Assembly: GCA_021399435.1 (NCBI GenBank) | Contig: JAJTUP010000004.1 | Span: forward strand, 1,860,001 to 1,924,000 | From: Diaporthe sp. PMI_573 | Lineage: Eukaryota > Ascomycota > Sordariomycetes > Diaporthales > Diaporthaceae | Length of the DNA stretch: 64,000 nt | Reading direction: 5' to 3' | In this document: positions 10,725 to 23,857 of the stretch, piece after piece | Numbering within the stretch: the first letter of the stretch is position 1 | Layout of the letters: every line of letters starts with the position of its first letter | Made by a program: the position numbers and the translations under genes | Notes under the pieces: generated by a model | Databases searched by the model: none | What the model saw: only the letters and a program-made list of their open reading frames with translations | What the model was told of the DNA's origin: nothing

Positions 10725-12800
10725 ATCATCACGGTCAGCAACCACTGTACCGGAGCAGACTCCCTGCGAGACGCCGCGAGACGAGGAAGCACACCAAGCG
10801 CTTCCCCGTAGACACCCTACGCACGCAACACGAACAACCCTTCGTCATCAACCCCACACAGCACCATCATACCCCAGCACCAGCACCAGAATTCCTATAA
10901 CCCCCCCCCCCTGACGACCGTTTTCACGCGGACGAAGAGCCTGCTTGATCTGCGGAGGACCCTGTGTATATCACTGCGGGTGCGGAGCCGTCGAGTGGCG
11001 TCTCTGTCTCTTGGACAACCCCCCAGTTCACCAACAAGATGCCCGGGGGCCTGTCGGGAAAAAGCCAAAAGTAGGATTTGCGGCGGAGAGGAAGGAAGAA
11101 GAAGAAGCAGGAGGACAATAATGAATACGATGACGATTTTCACCCACATACAACACCTAGCCGTCCGTTGAACCCGCACTAGACTGCTTGCACGCCACCT
11201 TACCGAGTGGGCGGGAGCTTGCGAGGGTTGAAAGTAGATAGATGAAATCATATCCTGATCCTTTTGCCTCATATATTGTGCCGTGTAACTGGAATTTGTT
11301 TTGGTGTTCTTCCTTCTACACTGCCCTGAGTGTTATCAACAAAGTATATGGGTGGTATATGTTTCCTGGATCATGGAGCATGGTCTTGTATATTCAGAAT
11401 ATTGGTTTCTCTGGAGACGGTTCATTGAGAAACATTCTAGTTATTGTATTCACACAGGTATAGACAAGCATGTCTTCTGTTTCATCAGTTGCTTGTCATC
11501 TCAAAGGGGCCCTTCTCTGGGTTCAGAGAATAATCTGCAGAACATTATTCCCACGGCCTTCAGAAAAGCTATCAAACTCATGAGTGATCTGCACATTGGG
11601 TGAGGAGGGTGTTTCACTATAAGAAGGGAGCCACTGACGCCACATATGCACCGCCACTTCATGCAAGCCTCCAGCAGGAAGTAACATCACCAGCACCTCA
11701 CGCTACGCGCTAAGCTCGATAAGTCCGATAAGCTATTGCCGTCCGCTTGCGGTGCCATAAGGGAGCCGACCGATTGCTCCCCCTGTGACAACATAGGCTT
11801 CTATTGATCACAGCCTCTGCCACCGTCATACTCCGTGCCTCGCCGGCCAACCTCATAGTGCAGAGAGCCAGAAATCATCCCGATCACCGCCCCCAGAGCT
11901 TCACAAACGCTGGCAAGAAAGAAGCAGCAGGACGGATACACCTCCCTCTTTCTCACTGCGCCGTCGACGAGAACTCCGTCTACCTGTGGCGACAACTCAC
12001 GACTTGCTCCTCCCCACGGGCGCACATCCGGGCTCTATAGCGAAGACGCCTATCGAGAACCTCTTGGGCCAATCCAACGAGAGAGCCGTCGATCTCAGCC
12101 GACGAGGACTCGCAGCCGACTGCGACGCAGAAGACTTGCTTCGAGACTTGTTTGGGGACAGGCCAAACGCCCGGGCCTAGGCCACTTGAGCGACTGCATC
12201 TAGTATACCAGCGACTGCCGCGACGAAGAGAACGGTCTCGCGACTGTCGTATGTCCCGGACCTGACGACCCTTCTCCCAGAGCAACACATCGAGTGCTGA
12301 GGCAAAGGACAGCACCCAGGACGGCTGGCAGAGCGCTGCAAGGCAGCATTGGCAGAATTTTGGATATTTGCTTGAAACCAAGTTTAGGAACTTATATCGT
12401 GGAATAGCCGCAAAGATGATTGTGGAGGTACGTTCGTCCTGTCTTGCGACGCTTTCCGACTTCGCTGCAGTCTGTTGGGTTGTGTGCATTGTTCTGCCCC
12501 TCTGGAAACCCCGTCCCTCTTCCTCCTGCCTGAGCTCTACTCTCGTGTTTGGGGGAAATTATTGAGCTGCTGCAAGACCTTTGGTTTGCCTGCAATGCTA
12601 TGGCCAGGCTGCCTTCCGTCACGGCTGTTATTGAAATAGCAGGCTTCCCTTCGAGCACCCTCTCCCACTTCGGAGCCCTTTGGCAGCAGCTCTCGCGCCC
12701 TCCTTCCTTCCCTGCCCTTCCATCTTCCCTTCTATCCTAGGCAGTCACCTCCTCTCGTGATCTTACTGCAACCTCACGTCCACCAACGCGACAACCCACG
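10725..12800. other. Intergenic region between the RanBP1 and Taf14 genes
   Basis: No supportable gene. It starts with the 3' UTR of the RanBP1 gene, including a run of C at about 10899-10910. It continues through mixed sequence with short open frames on both strands that match no family I know. The last 100 bases are C/T-rich, as expected of the leader of the next gene. Confidence 0.55.
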
Positions 12801-13820
12801 ATGCCGCGCCAAACGGGAGCTCGCCAATCGAGGCGCAATGCTGACAAGCCTGGCCCTGGCGACGAACAGCGCAAGATCAAGCTCATCACTGAGCAGAATG
12901 TCATGTACGTATGCTGCGGTGTGTTGTGGGCTTCTGGCAAGCTCGAGACACGCTCCTGGCTGTTTGGCCGCGATGCCCTGATCAGAACTGGAGCTGACTC
13001 AATGTTGCAGCGACAAACCCGCCATGCAGGAGGGCTTTCCCATGAGGAAGTGGAGTGTCGAGATCTACCTCCTCGACCAGCAGGGCAAGCAGCACAAGGC
13101 GGACTGTTTCCAGAAGGTCGTCTACAACCTGCATCCTTCCTTCGAGAACCCCACTCAGAGTGAGTTCTGTTCAATACAGGCGTCAGCCAGCAACGGCCTT
13201 ACTGACTACTGTGCAGCTTTCACCGATGCGCCATTCAAGTGCGAGAATGAGGGATGGGGCGAGTTCGAGATGGTCATTGACCTCTACTACACCGACAAGA
13301 GCGGCAAGATCTCTGTCCCACACGACCTCAATTTCCAGAAGAACCACTACGATCACGTCCGCGATGTGACTTTCAAGAACCCAAGCCAGGCGCTCCAGAA
13401 TCTTCTGCGCGAGACTGGCCCTCTCCCTTCAGACGACGACCGCAAACGTAAGGCGGACGGCGTGTCTAAGAAGGCGAAGAAGTCGTTCGACGTGGAGAAG
13501 ATGGCGGACGCCTTGGTTCGACTTGAGGAGGACGACTTGCTTCATGTGATCCAAATGATTCATGATCACAAGACGGACGACACCTACATTCAGAATAACG
13601 TCGATGGTACGTACCGGCGCTTGTGTTCCCAAGGTTGCTGGCAGACGATGGCTAACTACGTCACCTGGTAGCGGGTGAGTTCTCTGTCGACCTGTTCACC
13701 ATCCCTGATAACCTGGGGAAGATGATCTGGGACTACCTGGTAAGTATGCTCGGCCAGTCATGACATGAAGCACGTTTTAACTTCGAATTACAGGTCAAGC
13801 AGAAGGTCATTGAGGTCTAA
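12801..13820 (+). CDS. taf14: YEATS-domain transcription/chromatin subunit, Taf14 type, five exons
   Basis: Exons are 12801-12904, 13011-13159, 13217-13606, 13672-13739 and 13794-13820, giving 245 residues (yeast Taf14 has 244). The N-terminal YEATS domain (about residues 35-135) shows KWSVEIYLLDQQGK, KVVYNLHPSFENPTQTFTDAPF and the acyl-lysine pocket motif GWGEF with Trp98, followed by SVPHDLNF. The C-terminal ET-like domain (about 175-245) reads KMADALVRLEEDDLLHVIQM and GEFSVDLFTIPDNLGKMIWDYL. Architecture and wording fit Taf14 better than Yaf9, which has no ET domain of this kind. Known role: a shared subunit of TFIID, TFIIF, Mediator-linked, INO80, SWI/SNF and NuA3 complexes that reads acylated histone H3. 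The last coding exon is tiny (8 codons plus stop) and easily missed. Confidence 0.93.
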
Positions 13821-16109
13821 GGACTGCTCGCGTTCTGAACGTCAGTCTCTCATGGCAAGGCTCCCTGACGAGCACGCAACAGAATATCACATTCCCCACT
13901 GGCAGTCCCACTCCAAGCCTGTTCCAGGTATCGAAGCTTGACGCACAACCACATGGCCTCGAGGCGAGAGGCTGGTCAGGCTTCCAGACGGGTCAGGTCC
14001 GAAAGCCCAGGAGCTTAATATTTGTTTGCGACGTTGCGGATGCCCTTTGTCTTCCTCTTGCGAGGACTAGGCCAAAAATTCGAACATTTCGATCTTTGTT
14101 TGTTGATACGAAGACCTTACTTGCAGTTGGCACCATCGTGACACGCGATGCCCACGCGCGATATTTGCGGTGCTGGTGGCGAGGTCAGCTGCCGATTAAT
14201 TTACCTGCGGCCCTTCCAGAAACCACGCATTGGCTGTGTACGATTACGCGACGAACATGAGTGGACGAGGTGGAAGTCATAAGTGTGGCTCGATACCCAG
14301 AGGGCACAAGGCAACCAAGGCAGGGTTAAGTAATGATCACGGAATCCAAAAGTTCAACAGAGCTGAGACAATGGAATGCAATTACCTGCACCCAGGGCCA
14401 GCTAGGCGTTATGGAATGAAAAAATGGTTGCATTCATCTCAGACTGAAGTGAATCATTGGTCCATAATACAGACGATGACTGATATCGCATCTTCCCGCG
14501 GCCTTCCAAGATAACAGGCAGTGATGTGATGATGCCTCGACGGGCAGGCAGGAAGCATTCTTTGGCAAAGATTCGCCGTGTCGCCTTACCAAGGCCGGCA
14601 TACCGAAGAAGCGGGCTGCTGTCAGCTTATGTCTGCAGGACTCCGATGGGGGGTAGATGCATCCTGGCAGGGCTGGCAGGCTGGCAGGCTGGCAGGTCGT
14701 AGGAGGATTGGATGGCATACGTATCAGACTAGTCAACGTGACCTCGGGCGTGATGCGGGCTGGGTGCTGGGGACTTGGCGGCTGATGCACAAGCTCGGCC
14801 CAACTTCAGCCTCTGTGTTACCAATCACGTATTCTTCCAGCCAGGCATTCTCTGTCCCGAGGTGTTTGTGCAACCCGTGTGCGATTGCTTTTTCAGTTCG
14901 TGCATTAGTACGCGTATAGTTTGCTGCAACGATGTTTGCACTGGGCTGAGGACGGCAGGGTCCAGGGGAGAAAGGAAAAAACCTTGTGCCCAGGCCAGGC
15001 CAGGCCCAATGCATGCGAGAGAAGCGAAAGGTTGGGAAGACCTTGGCGCAGCGATCGCCGTTAGAGTGCGAGAAATGGCAGGTGAGAAAGGACATGAGCG
15101 AGCTAACGGGAGACTACTACATTATCTGCATTTAGTAGATAGACTTTTGCGGGCGGAGATAAATGTCCTTGTGGGGTGCCTGCATTGTTGACTTGGCCTG
15201 CTTGTACATGCGCAAGTGACCTTCCCAATTGAACATGCACGCAGACACGGTGAACAAAACACGAGAGCGGAGACCTGTCGACCTCGGCGGCGAGGCACGA
15301 AGGAAGACGAGAGACAGAAAGAAAAAAAACCCACGGGCTACATGGGTAACGCAGGGGGAAACTTGATCAGATGGACAGTCCAGCAAATGGCCGTTCTGGG
15401 CTATTCCATTTGATGATAGGTCATCCCGCACAGAGCATACTGTGGCAGAGTCCCTGTAGCTAGGCCACAAGACCACCACACGGAGCACATTGATACGTAG
15501 TTACCCCTCCGCAGCGGTCTCGGGCCCAACGGACTCTTTGCTCTTGTCACATACCGAACATTCTCACCAGTCTCACCTCGAGTCCTCGAGTCCTCAAGGT
15601 CAAAGTTTGAACCGACCAGGCTACCTTGACGGCGACAAGAGGCAGGGAGTGTCCCACTGCTCGTTTAAACATAACAGAAACTCCAGAAGGGGCAAGGCCT
15701 GCACGCCAACGAGTCTTGTGTTCGCCTTTGGTGCCATCTCGCCTGTCCAGAGAACCCCGCAGTCCCTCTACCAGGAGCAGCAGGGCCCAGGACCGGGATC
15801 CAGCAGGGAAAGAGCAATTGGAAAAAAGAGAGAGAGAGAGAGAGCCAGGCAGCTTATTGCCTTGCCGCACTTTGTTCTGTTGTTATCTACCCAGGCTTCC
15901 CACCCACACCCCACTCACTCGTGCCTTGTTCTCCTTGCCAAACCGCCGCAAGCCGACGAAGACCGCATCCTCGACTGCTGCCCCGTCCAGCTGCACAGCA
16001 TTGACCGCGCGCACCCTTCGCAAACCTTCAATAGACGCAATCCCGGCCGCACACCCCCCTCCCCCCTAGCTGCCTTGGAATTCTGCGGCCCCGAGGCCAT
16101 CGGCACGCC
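13821..16109. other. Intergenic region and leader of the Zn2Cys6 regulator
   Basis: No gene is supportable. There is a short GGCAGGCT tandem repeat at about 14667-14697 and an AG microsatellite at 15827-15844. From about 15880 to 16109 the sequence is C-rich, probably the 5' leader of the regulator. The long open frame 15490-16557 overlaps the regulator in another frame and is low-complexity. Confidence 0.55.
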
Positions 16110-19100
16110 ATGGCTCAGGAGGTTCAGACGCAGGCCCCCTACGGCGGGGGCTCCGGCACCGGTGGCGGAGCCAATTCCCAGAACCCCTCCTCGCCCACCG
16201 CACCACCTCCCGGCTCCTCCTCCGGCCACGGGGCCGGCTCAAACGCGGCTGATGCTGCCTCGCAATCTCAGTCCGCCCAGCATAAGCGGGTCTACCAGGC
16301 ATGCATCCCGTGCCGTCGCCGCAAGGTCCGCTGCGATCTTGGCAGCGTTGACAACCCCCACGACCCGCCGTGTGTCCGCTGCCGCCGCGAGTCCAAGGAC
16401 TGCTACTTCAGTGCCACCCGCCGCAAGAGGAAGACCGACGACGAGGACGAGAGGGAGGATGAGTACATCATCCGCAACGGCCGCAAGAGGCTGCACCCCG
16501 GGGAATCTCCCCCACCCGTCGTATTGGACCGCAGAGGTTTTACCGACACTCCTCTGACCCCCGGTGGCTCCTTAGGCCGCCCGCAGCCGCTCCGAAGGCC
16601 AGGCCTCGGTGAGCACACTCGATCCGACTCGAGGAGCAGCGTCAGTGCAACCCGCGGCCCGAGTGCTGGCGAGTTCCCGGCCGACGAGCCGAACACACCC
16701 CTCGAGAACTATGAGGCCCGGACCGTCATGAGGAAGGAGCTCTACGGCCCGCACGATGCACTGGACCTGCTGTACAAGGCTGCCACCGACAACAAGCACG
16801 ACGGCGTCACGCAGCCGACCCATCTGAGCCCACAGACTTCTGACCTGCGCACCCCCTCGCTGGCCGCTCCCCTCGGGGGCCTGCCGCGGGGCCATGATGG
16901 CATACTCTATGCCCAGAATGCCGTCTCACAACGCGGCCCCATGGATGCGCCCATCGATCCCCAGCTCACAAAGACTGACGCCAAGGCAGCCCCAACGCCG
17001 GCTCACACGGATGCTCTCAAGGCCTGGGCCAGGTTCCGCTTCGTGAGGGCCGGGTGGTTCACCTCCCAGGAAGCCATCGACTACATTGACTAGTATGCTG
17101 ACCCTCTCACGCACACAAGCAGTTGTGGACATCCCAGCTTACTGACTATTGTTAGCTACTACAAATTTCTCTCACCACTGACCCCCATCTCGCCGCCGAC
17201 CTTCCAGGACCCTGCCACGCACTTGACACTCTTGACTGAGGAGCCCATACTCACTGTCACCCTCTTGTGCATAGCGTCCAGGTACCGCCAACTGCCCGGC
17301 ACAGGAGGCGTAAGCCGCGCGAATGCAATCCACGAGCAATTGTGGACGTATCTGCGAGGTATGATCGAGCGCGTGATATGGGGCCAGGAGGCTTTCGGCG
17401 GTGGTTTCTGCGGATCAGGCGCCGACGAGTCTCAGACGTCGAGTACAGCCCCATGGCGTGGTCTTAGGAAGGGAAGTCTACGTACATTCGGTACCATAGA
17501 GTCCCTGATGATCTTGACAGAGTGGCACCCCAGAGCCTTGCACTTCCCCCCGTCAGAGGCCGTCGACGAGCTAATGATCCCCGCCTACGACTCCGCGCCG
17601 CCTGCTGACGGGCAAGACGAGAACAGCAACCCTGCTGTCGGCGTCGGTGGCAGGAGGGTAGAGAGCTGGCTCGAGCCCGCCTGGAGAAGCGATCGCATGT
17701 GCTGGATGCTGCTGACCGCAGCCATGGGCCTCGGCTATGAACTAGGTGTGTTCGACAACATCGAGGAGCTCCTGGCGACGGGGGCCATCTCGCGCCCGGA
17801 GTATGAAGAAGAGTCCTACCGGCTGCGAGCCCACCGCATCAAACGCCTCATCCTCATCTACCTGAGTCAGCTAGCAGGACGACTTGGATGGACCAACATG
17901 GTCCCTGAGAGTTTGCGCCGGCAGGCTTCCCTGAATCGTCCGTCATCCGTCGAAGGTACTACGCCTGGAACCAATGTCTCAACTGTCTCGTTCAATTATA
18001 TCCCTGACCTGGAACTAGACGATCAAATCATCCAATGCTGGGCGGGCATCAGCAACGCCATGCACGCGGGCAACGAGAGACTCTTCCGGTCAAGGCAGCA
18101 TACCACGGATATCATCCAGAGCGGGAAATACATCGATCTGCTGAAAGAGTTCCAGCCAATGTTGCAGGCCTGGTGGACACAGTTCGACCGCTTCCGCCTG
18201 CCCCCGTACAGCCGACACATCCTCACCATTGAGTATGAGTACGTGCGAATATATGTCAACTCCCTGTCGCTACAGGCCGTAGTCGAGCGTTGTGCCACCA
18301 TTGCGTCCGGCGCGTCGGGCACATCGGCTGCAGCCCCTGACGCGGCAGGGTCCACGGCGAGCGGCCATCAGCTCAGCCCCAAGACCCAAGATATCTACGG
18401 CAAGATGCCGATTGGGAACATTGGCGGCGTCAGTGTGGCAGACCAGGAGTATATCCGGGAAGTCGTCGAGGGGAGTCGGAACCTACTACGGACTGTCGTA
18501 GAGGGCCTGCTTCCCGATGATTATCTGAAGCACGCACCTGTGCGGACATATTTCAGGATCATCAGCGGGGCCATGTTCCTGCTCAAGACGTTCGCACTAG
18601 GTGCGACAAGACATGATGTGGAGGTGTCCATCGGCCTGATGGACAGCACGGTCAAGGCGCTGCGCACCTGTGTGGTGGACGACGTGCACCTCGGCATCCG
18701 GTTCGCTGACCTCTTGGAAAACCTCACTATGAGGCTCAGGAACCGCTTTATATACGTTGCACACCAGCCCGGCAACACGCAGGCAAACTCGGCGGACGGC
18801 GTCAGGAGCCCCGTGCCGGAGGCGGGAATGCTTGGCGGGCCAGTCATGAACACGGGGCTGGGCATCAATGGACACGATCACATTGGCTGGCCCCGGGTGA
18901 ACGCGCCGGGTAAGGACCAAGAAACCCGCTCGCACTCACACACGCGCGCGCATAGTACCGAGGATGCTAACCCACTCACAGAACGCGCCGTGACGCCGGC
19001 CAACATCTCCGCCATGCCGTTCGACATCCCCAGCGACTTCCACATCCCAAGCGTCTTCGGCGGGCCCACGACGCCAGCATCGACCGCCATGCCGGTGAAC

Positions 19101-19391
19101 GGCAACAACGGCAACAACAACACCAACACCAACTCGAACGCGATGGGGCCGGCCGGCAACGGCAACAACAATAACCTCCAGGACATGTTCGGCGCCGACG
19201 GCACGGACTGGGCCGGTGCCAACAGCGACATGTGGTTCCTGCCCGCAGGACCCGCCTTCTTCCAGAGCGTGGTCGGGCCCGGCGAGAACAACGTCGCCAT
19301 GTCCGCCGAGGGCGTCAACGTCGGGGGCATCGACCTGCTGGACTACATGGCCATGGACGATTACCCCATGGGCGGTGGCGGGCCGCTCTGA
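16110..19391 (+). CDS. Zn2Cys6 transcription factor, Aro80-like, three exons
   Basis: Exons are 16110-17092, 17156-18909 and 18982-19391, giving 1048 residues. Intron 1 is 63 nt. Intron 2 is 72 nt with donor GTAAGG, branch TGCTAAC and acceptor CACAG, and is in frame and stop-free. The binuclear zinc cluster has Cys65, 68, 75, 88, 91 and 98 (spacing 2-6-12-2-6). Its sequence runs [14 protein letters not shown], then [11 protein letters not shown], the wording typical of Aro80/War1-like regulators. A basic tail ([10 protein letters not shown]) and a long disordered Pro/Ser segment follow. The fungal-specific regulatory domain starts around residue 310 ([19 protein letters not shown], then [15 protein letters not shown]) and runs to about residue 860. 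The C-terminus is Asn/Gly-rich ([12 protein letters not shown]) and ends in an acidic, possibly activating stretch. Known role of the class: nuclear DNA-binding regulator, in yeast of aromatic amino acid catabolism. The inducer and targets here are unknown. Confidence 0.88.
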
Positions 19392-21281
19392 AAGTTTTAT
19401 AAATAGGATGTCTGACATGCTGGCTACTTTCTCGCCGGCTTATTTTGCTTGCTTGCTGCTCCAGTGGTTCCCCCAGATTGGGTTTCGGCGCAAATATGGC
19501 TCGAGGCTTATGGAAAGCGTAGTATGGGTTTTTGTTTCATGTCGCGTGTTTTTTGGCCGGGGGCGTCGGCTGGGCTTTTGAAGATTTCGCTTTCAGGCTG
19601 TAAATATTTGAGCACGAATTAGGAGCTGATAGCCTTGCTTCCGCGCCTTGTCTCGGCACTTCTTGCCTTGTGCAATATGATCGTCGTCAAAAAAGTTTCT
19701 TGCCGAGAAGATTACGACTTTCAATCACCCATATTAATGCCACAGCTGACTGACGCCTTAGATATCCTGGGTGTAGATAAGGTATCTTATGCAAGTTTCC
19801 TTAAATTAAAACGAGCAGACAGGCTCTCAGTAATCAACTCAAGGAAACATATGTACATCATCAATCCCGCTGGGCGCTCCCCATCCTTCCCCGAGAGCGC
19901 CCCGGACAGGTGCCGCCCGATTGGGTAGTCTCGGTAGTACTGTGCACCGTAACATTCGACCGGAGATTGATCTCTGTGCGTCCGATCAATCTACTGGACT
20001 CGTCGAGGCAGGTGACCGTCGACGAAAACTGTCTATTGCCTTGCTTCCCCACGCCGGTGAACCGGGATCCTCTCGAGTCCACCAGCCCTAGTGGCAGAGC
20101 TATTCTGTATAGTCTAGGTTACAAGTCCAGGACACGAGCTCGAGGCTTAAAGCTTGCGGCCCGCGAGCGATAATGTAAGTAGCCTAGGGCTGTCTGTGTT
20201 GCGTGCAACCGGTGTGTCCCGCCTACCTAAAATCACAGTTCCAGGGCCCGGGCCCGGACATTCGGGGCGAAGAGGGACGGGCGGCCACATTGGCGCTACA
20301 TTGGATGCAACGCTTACAATCCCGGGAGTCTCTGCTGCCGAAGAGGGAAAAACAGACACAGCCCAGGTGCTCGGACTTTTTTTTGTCGAACGTCGAATCC
20401 GCGGGTTGTGGGGGGGTGATAAGTGTGATTTCTCAAGGCTGGACTATTCTGTTTTGTCGGCACTGCTGTCAGCTCAGGCTTTTTTGTCCACGCTCCTTTT
20501 TTTGTGTTTCCAGCCTGTTTCCTGCCCATAGACGTTGGGCAGAACCACGATATATCCTTTGGAGCGAGCCCAATGTCTGCCGTGCGGCGGGACCAGGGGC
20601 AGGCCTAACCGCGGCGCATGTGCTGTCTGCCCGCATGGTTCATCCCAACGGGTGCCCGCATTCTCTTGCATAAGCATCCCGGTCCGGCAGAGGAATCAAA
20701 GCTCGTCCTTGGGGCCGTTCCCGCTGACCTTTTGTAGGATCGCCGGCGTAGTCCGTCCCACTCGGGAGCATTGGTTTTCGGGACCCATAATAAACTCCAG
20801 CGGGGGAGGTAAATGAGTTTCTTGGTATGATGTCGGGCTGCATTGGCGGGCCAAAATGCCTGGGTGGCATTGCTGCCAACAACATTCGAACAGAGAGCAA
20901 AGTCACCGGGACATGCCTCCGCGGGCTCCCGTGCCGGTTATGAGTTGTCCTTGATACAACACCGTCGCCACGGCGTCGAGACAGGACTCACCACTCCCGA
21001 CTGGGGGTGGAGATGACGGCGAGATAATAGACGATGGGCTAATGCAGCCTCTTACCTGCTGACGTCGTACTTCACTCCCGTACTCATCCTTCGTGGTGCC
21101 GGTGGACCCGTGATCTCGTAATCACATCCCATCCCATCCCATCTGGGAACAGATGGCCGTCTGTAAACAGACAGAAATGTAAAGACGATCGTCCTCGCCA
21201 GCCTTTCGTGATATAGGCCGAGACTTGCACCAAGTCGTAGAACCCTTCGTTTTGCTGTTACCGAGTGCAAACATCTGGGCC
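19392..21281. other. Intergenic region, nothing recognisable
   Basis: It holds the 3' flank of the regulator, an AT-richer patch at about 19,700-19,860, a short TCCCA tandem repeat at about 21,124-21,143, and presumably the promoter of the esterase gene. No open frame here resembles a known protein. Confidence 0.55.
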
Positions 21282-22489
21282 ATGCGAGCTATATCTATCC
21301 CCGCCCTTCTCGGCGCCAGCCTCCTCGGCCAGCACGTCGCGGCCCGGCCTTCGGAAGGCTGCCAGACGGACCATGCAGTCGCGCTTGAGCAGACGTACAA
21401 CGTCCAGATGGGCGACCGTCGCTACCTGCTCTGGTTTCCGGCCAACTATAGGCCCACCACTCCGGCGCCGGTGGTCCTCTCTTACCACGGCGGCACTCGC
21501 GTCGCCGAGGAGCAGCAGAGGCTGGATCTTTTGAGCACGGGGTACTTCAACCAGGAGTACATTGTGGTATACCCCAATGGAGTTAACGTTAGTCCCGGCA
21601 TGCCCTTATTGCCCGAGGCCGCCTTCTCCCTCACACCCTCCCGTACTTGGTGCTCTGAGCTGACGGTGTGTATGGCTCGAACTACAGAAAACCTGGGAGG
21701 GCGTACCGGATGTGGAAACTGACGACGTCGACTTCACCAACTCCATCCTCGACGAGCTCGAGGCACAGTACTGCATCGACACGGACCGCGTCTACGCCAC
21801 GGGTAAGTCCCAGGGCGGCGGGTTCGTGGGCGTGCTGGCGTGCGACGAGGACATGTCGCAGCGCATCGCGGCGTTCGCGCCCGTCTCCGGGTCCTTCTAT
21901 ATCTCCGACTTCGGAGACGTGTGCGAGCCCGAGACGGTGCCGATCGAGCCGTGTTCGCCGGGCAGGGACGACGTGCCGGTGCTGGTCTTCCACGGCCTGG
22001 TGGACGACACCATCGCGTACTACGGCGGGCCGAGGAGGGGCGGGTGCCTGCCTGCCATCCCGTACTGGACCCGGACGTGGGCCGAGTGGGACGGCCTGGG
22101 CACGGAGAATGAGACCTCGGCGGTGCCGGGAGCCCTGGACGGCAGCAGCGCAGTCCGGTATGAATTTGGAGAGGGGAGCCATCAGGGCCTGGTGACCCAT
22201 ATAATGGACGGAACGGTAAGTAGAGATGGGCAGACAGTCAGTCCTAGCTGCTGCTGCGGGAAAAGAAATGCCCCTCCGAAGGCATCGGTGCTGACTATGC
22301 ATACTTTCCCGACAGGATATCGGGCACGACTGGCCGAGCACGCAGGCCAACAGCGACAACTCACAAGAAGGGCGGCACCCAGCCTCCTTCAACGCCTCGG
22401 AGCTGATCCTCGACTTCTTTGCGGCACACCCACTTCCGCCGGATGGAACGATCACCAAGTGTCAGGACCGCAGGCGCTTGTCGCGGTGA
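21282..22489 (+). CDS. Secreted feruloyl-esterase-like alpha/beta hydrolase (CE1/PHB-depolymerase type)
   Basis: Exons are 21282-21587, 21688-22215 and 22316-22489, giving 335 residues. Introns are 100 nt each with GTTAGT and GTAAGT donors. The start at 21282 gives a signal peptide of about 20 residues (MRAISIPALLGASLLGQHVA). The earlier in-frame codons are not ATG. The fold is an alpha/beta hydrolase: PVVLSYHG (oxyanion region), the nucleophile motif GKSQGGG with Ser143, the acid in HGLVDDTI (Asp208 or Asp209), and the base His282 in IGHDWPS. Cysteines are spaced as in secreted CE1 esterases. Known role of the family: hydrolysis of ferulate or related ester links in plant cell-wall arabinoxylan. 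Related enzymes include poly-hydroxybutyrate depolymerase-like esterases, so the true substrate is uncertain. There is no carbohydrate-binding module. Confidence 0.87.
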
Positions 22490-23370
22490 CCTGACTCTTG
22501 AGGTGGATGGATGTGCGACAAATTCCGCCCACACGACTTGTAGGCACACCGATTAGACGACAGACAGCCACACGCGGCGAGGGCGGGAGCCTCTGAATGA
22601 AATGTCTCACGTCTCCCCAAGTGAGTGCTGTCTTTGTGGTGAAGGGCGTGCCTTGACAGTCTGCCCAGGCCCGGGAACTAGGGACGTGGCTTTTGGCACT
22701 GCCTAGCGGTGCCAAGTTAGGGTAGTCGTAATGCGCGCGGAGGATTTTAATGTGGTCCCTGGCGATCTTTCAGCTGGCCGTGTTTCTGTGCGAGTCGTCA
22801 GCGTTCTTGTTGGCGGGGTTCAAAGTGTCTGATGGATACAAGTCATCGTGGTGAAGGCTCATCTGCCGACTGTTCGGGTGTGCATGTGAAGAGAGGCATG
22901 TGAAGGCCAAGCAGGGCCCATTTTGGGGCAAGCTGCAGGTGACCGTAATAATTGCCCGTGAGTGGGACGTTGTTGGGAGGCACTAAGTATTAACCATGGG
23001 GAGGGACTGCACCTAAATATGCCTCTATATAGTGAATCTCGACAAAATTGTTGCATGCCTCAGTGTTGTATACACCAAGGCCAAGTTACGCGCAGACCTA
23101 TGAGATTCCTGCAATACTGTTCCAATAGTTCATACCACACAGTAGACAGTTACATTGGGAACCTGCAGTTCGCAGCGGCTGCACGACGAATCGCTGCCGT
23201 GGGGCACAGCCTCAGGGGACGTCAGGTTGGCAGGGTCCACTGTGGCCAATTGCAGCTTCAGCACTGGTCCTGACCAGTTCCTCCAGTGTCCCCTGTCAGC
23301 GGGTGGCTCATGGATGACGTCCCCCAGAGAGCCGGTTTCAGCTCTGTAAGCATGTGCAAGTGCTCCCCCT

Positions 23371-23397
23371 TGTCTGCCCTGTCTGCCCTGTCTGCCC
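23371..23397. repeat. Three tandem copies of a 9-bp unit (TGTCTGCCC)
   Basis: Three exact consecutive copies lie in the upstream region of the 517-residue gene. Confidence 0.9.
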
Positions 23398-23816
23398 TGC
23401 CGCCCAACCACCTGGGACTTGCTGGGCAGCCCCCCAGTCGCAATCCAAGTCGCATCGCATCGCATTCGATCCATCCGTCCAGTCCACCCGTCCCACTCCC
23501 TCGCCTTGCTCTCTCTTTCATATGATACCGGGGTTGTGTTTCGTTTCTATTCTTGCAACAGCTACTAGTCTTTTAGTGTATAGATCCTCTCCCCCGCCAA
23601 GCTTGAATTACACAAGCTCCTCGTCTGCTGCCTCGACACCACTTGCGCGTCGCCTTGAACTTTCATCGACTGCTCGACCCCTCCACCTCCACCTCCAACA
23701 TCCACTCTCACCACTTAGTAATTGCCCCCCCCCCTGAAGATCGTGCGTGCCACTGCCACTTCCACTACACCATTCGCTGGTCCGAGAACAAAACGAGAAC
23801 TGGTCCTGGCCGTATA

Positions 23817-23857
23817 GCATCGTATTGCATCGTATCACATCGTATTGCATCGCATCG
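23817..23857. repeat. Imperfect GCATCGTATT-type tandem repeat
   Basis: About four copies of a 10-bp unit (GCATCGTATT, then variants ending CACA, TTGC and CGCA) precede the 517-residue gene by about 240 bases, inside its presumed promoter or leader. Confidence 0.75.

Noticed and set aside
9582..10745. 387-residue minus-strand open frame
   Set aside because: Antisense to the RanBP1 gene, with Leu/Gly repeats mirroring the Lys/Glu-rich tail. The plus strand encodes a clear Ran-binding domain.
12801..13820. Assignment of the YEATS gene as Yaf9
   Set aside because: The wording around NLHPSF, TFTDAPF and PHDLNF, and the C-terminal ET-like domain with DLLHVIQM, fit Taf14 better.
15490..16557. 355-residue plus-strand frame
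   Set aside because: It overlaps the start of the Zn2Cys6 regulator in another frame and is Pro/Arg/Thr-rich with no domain.
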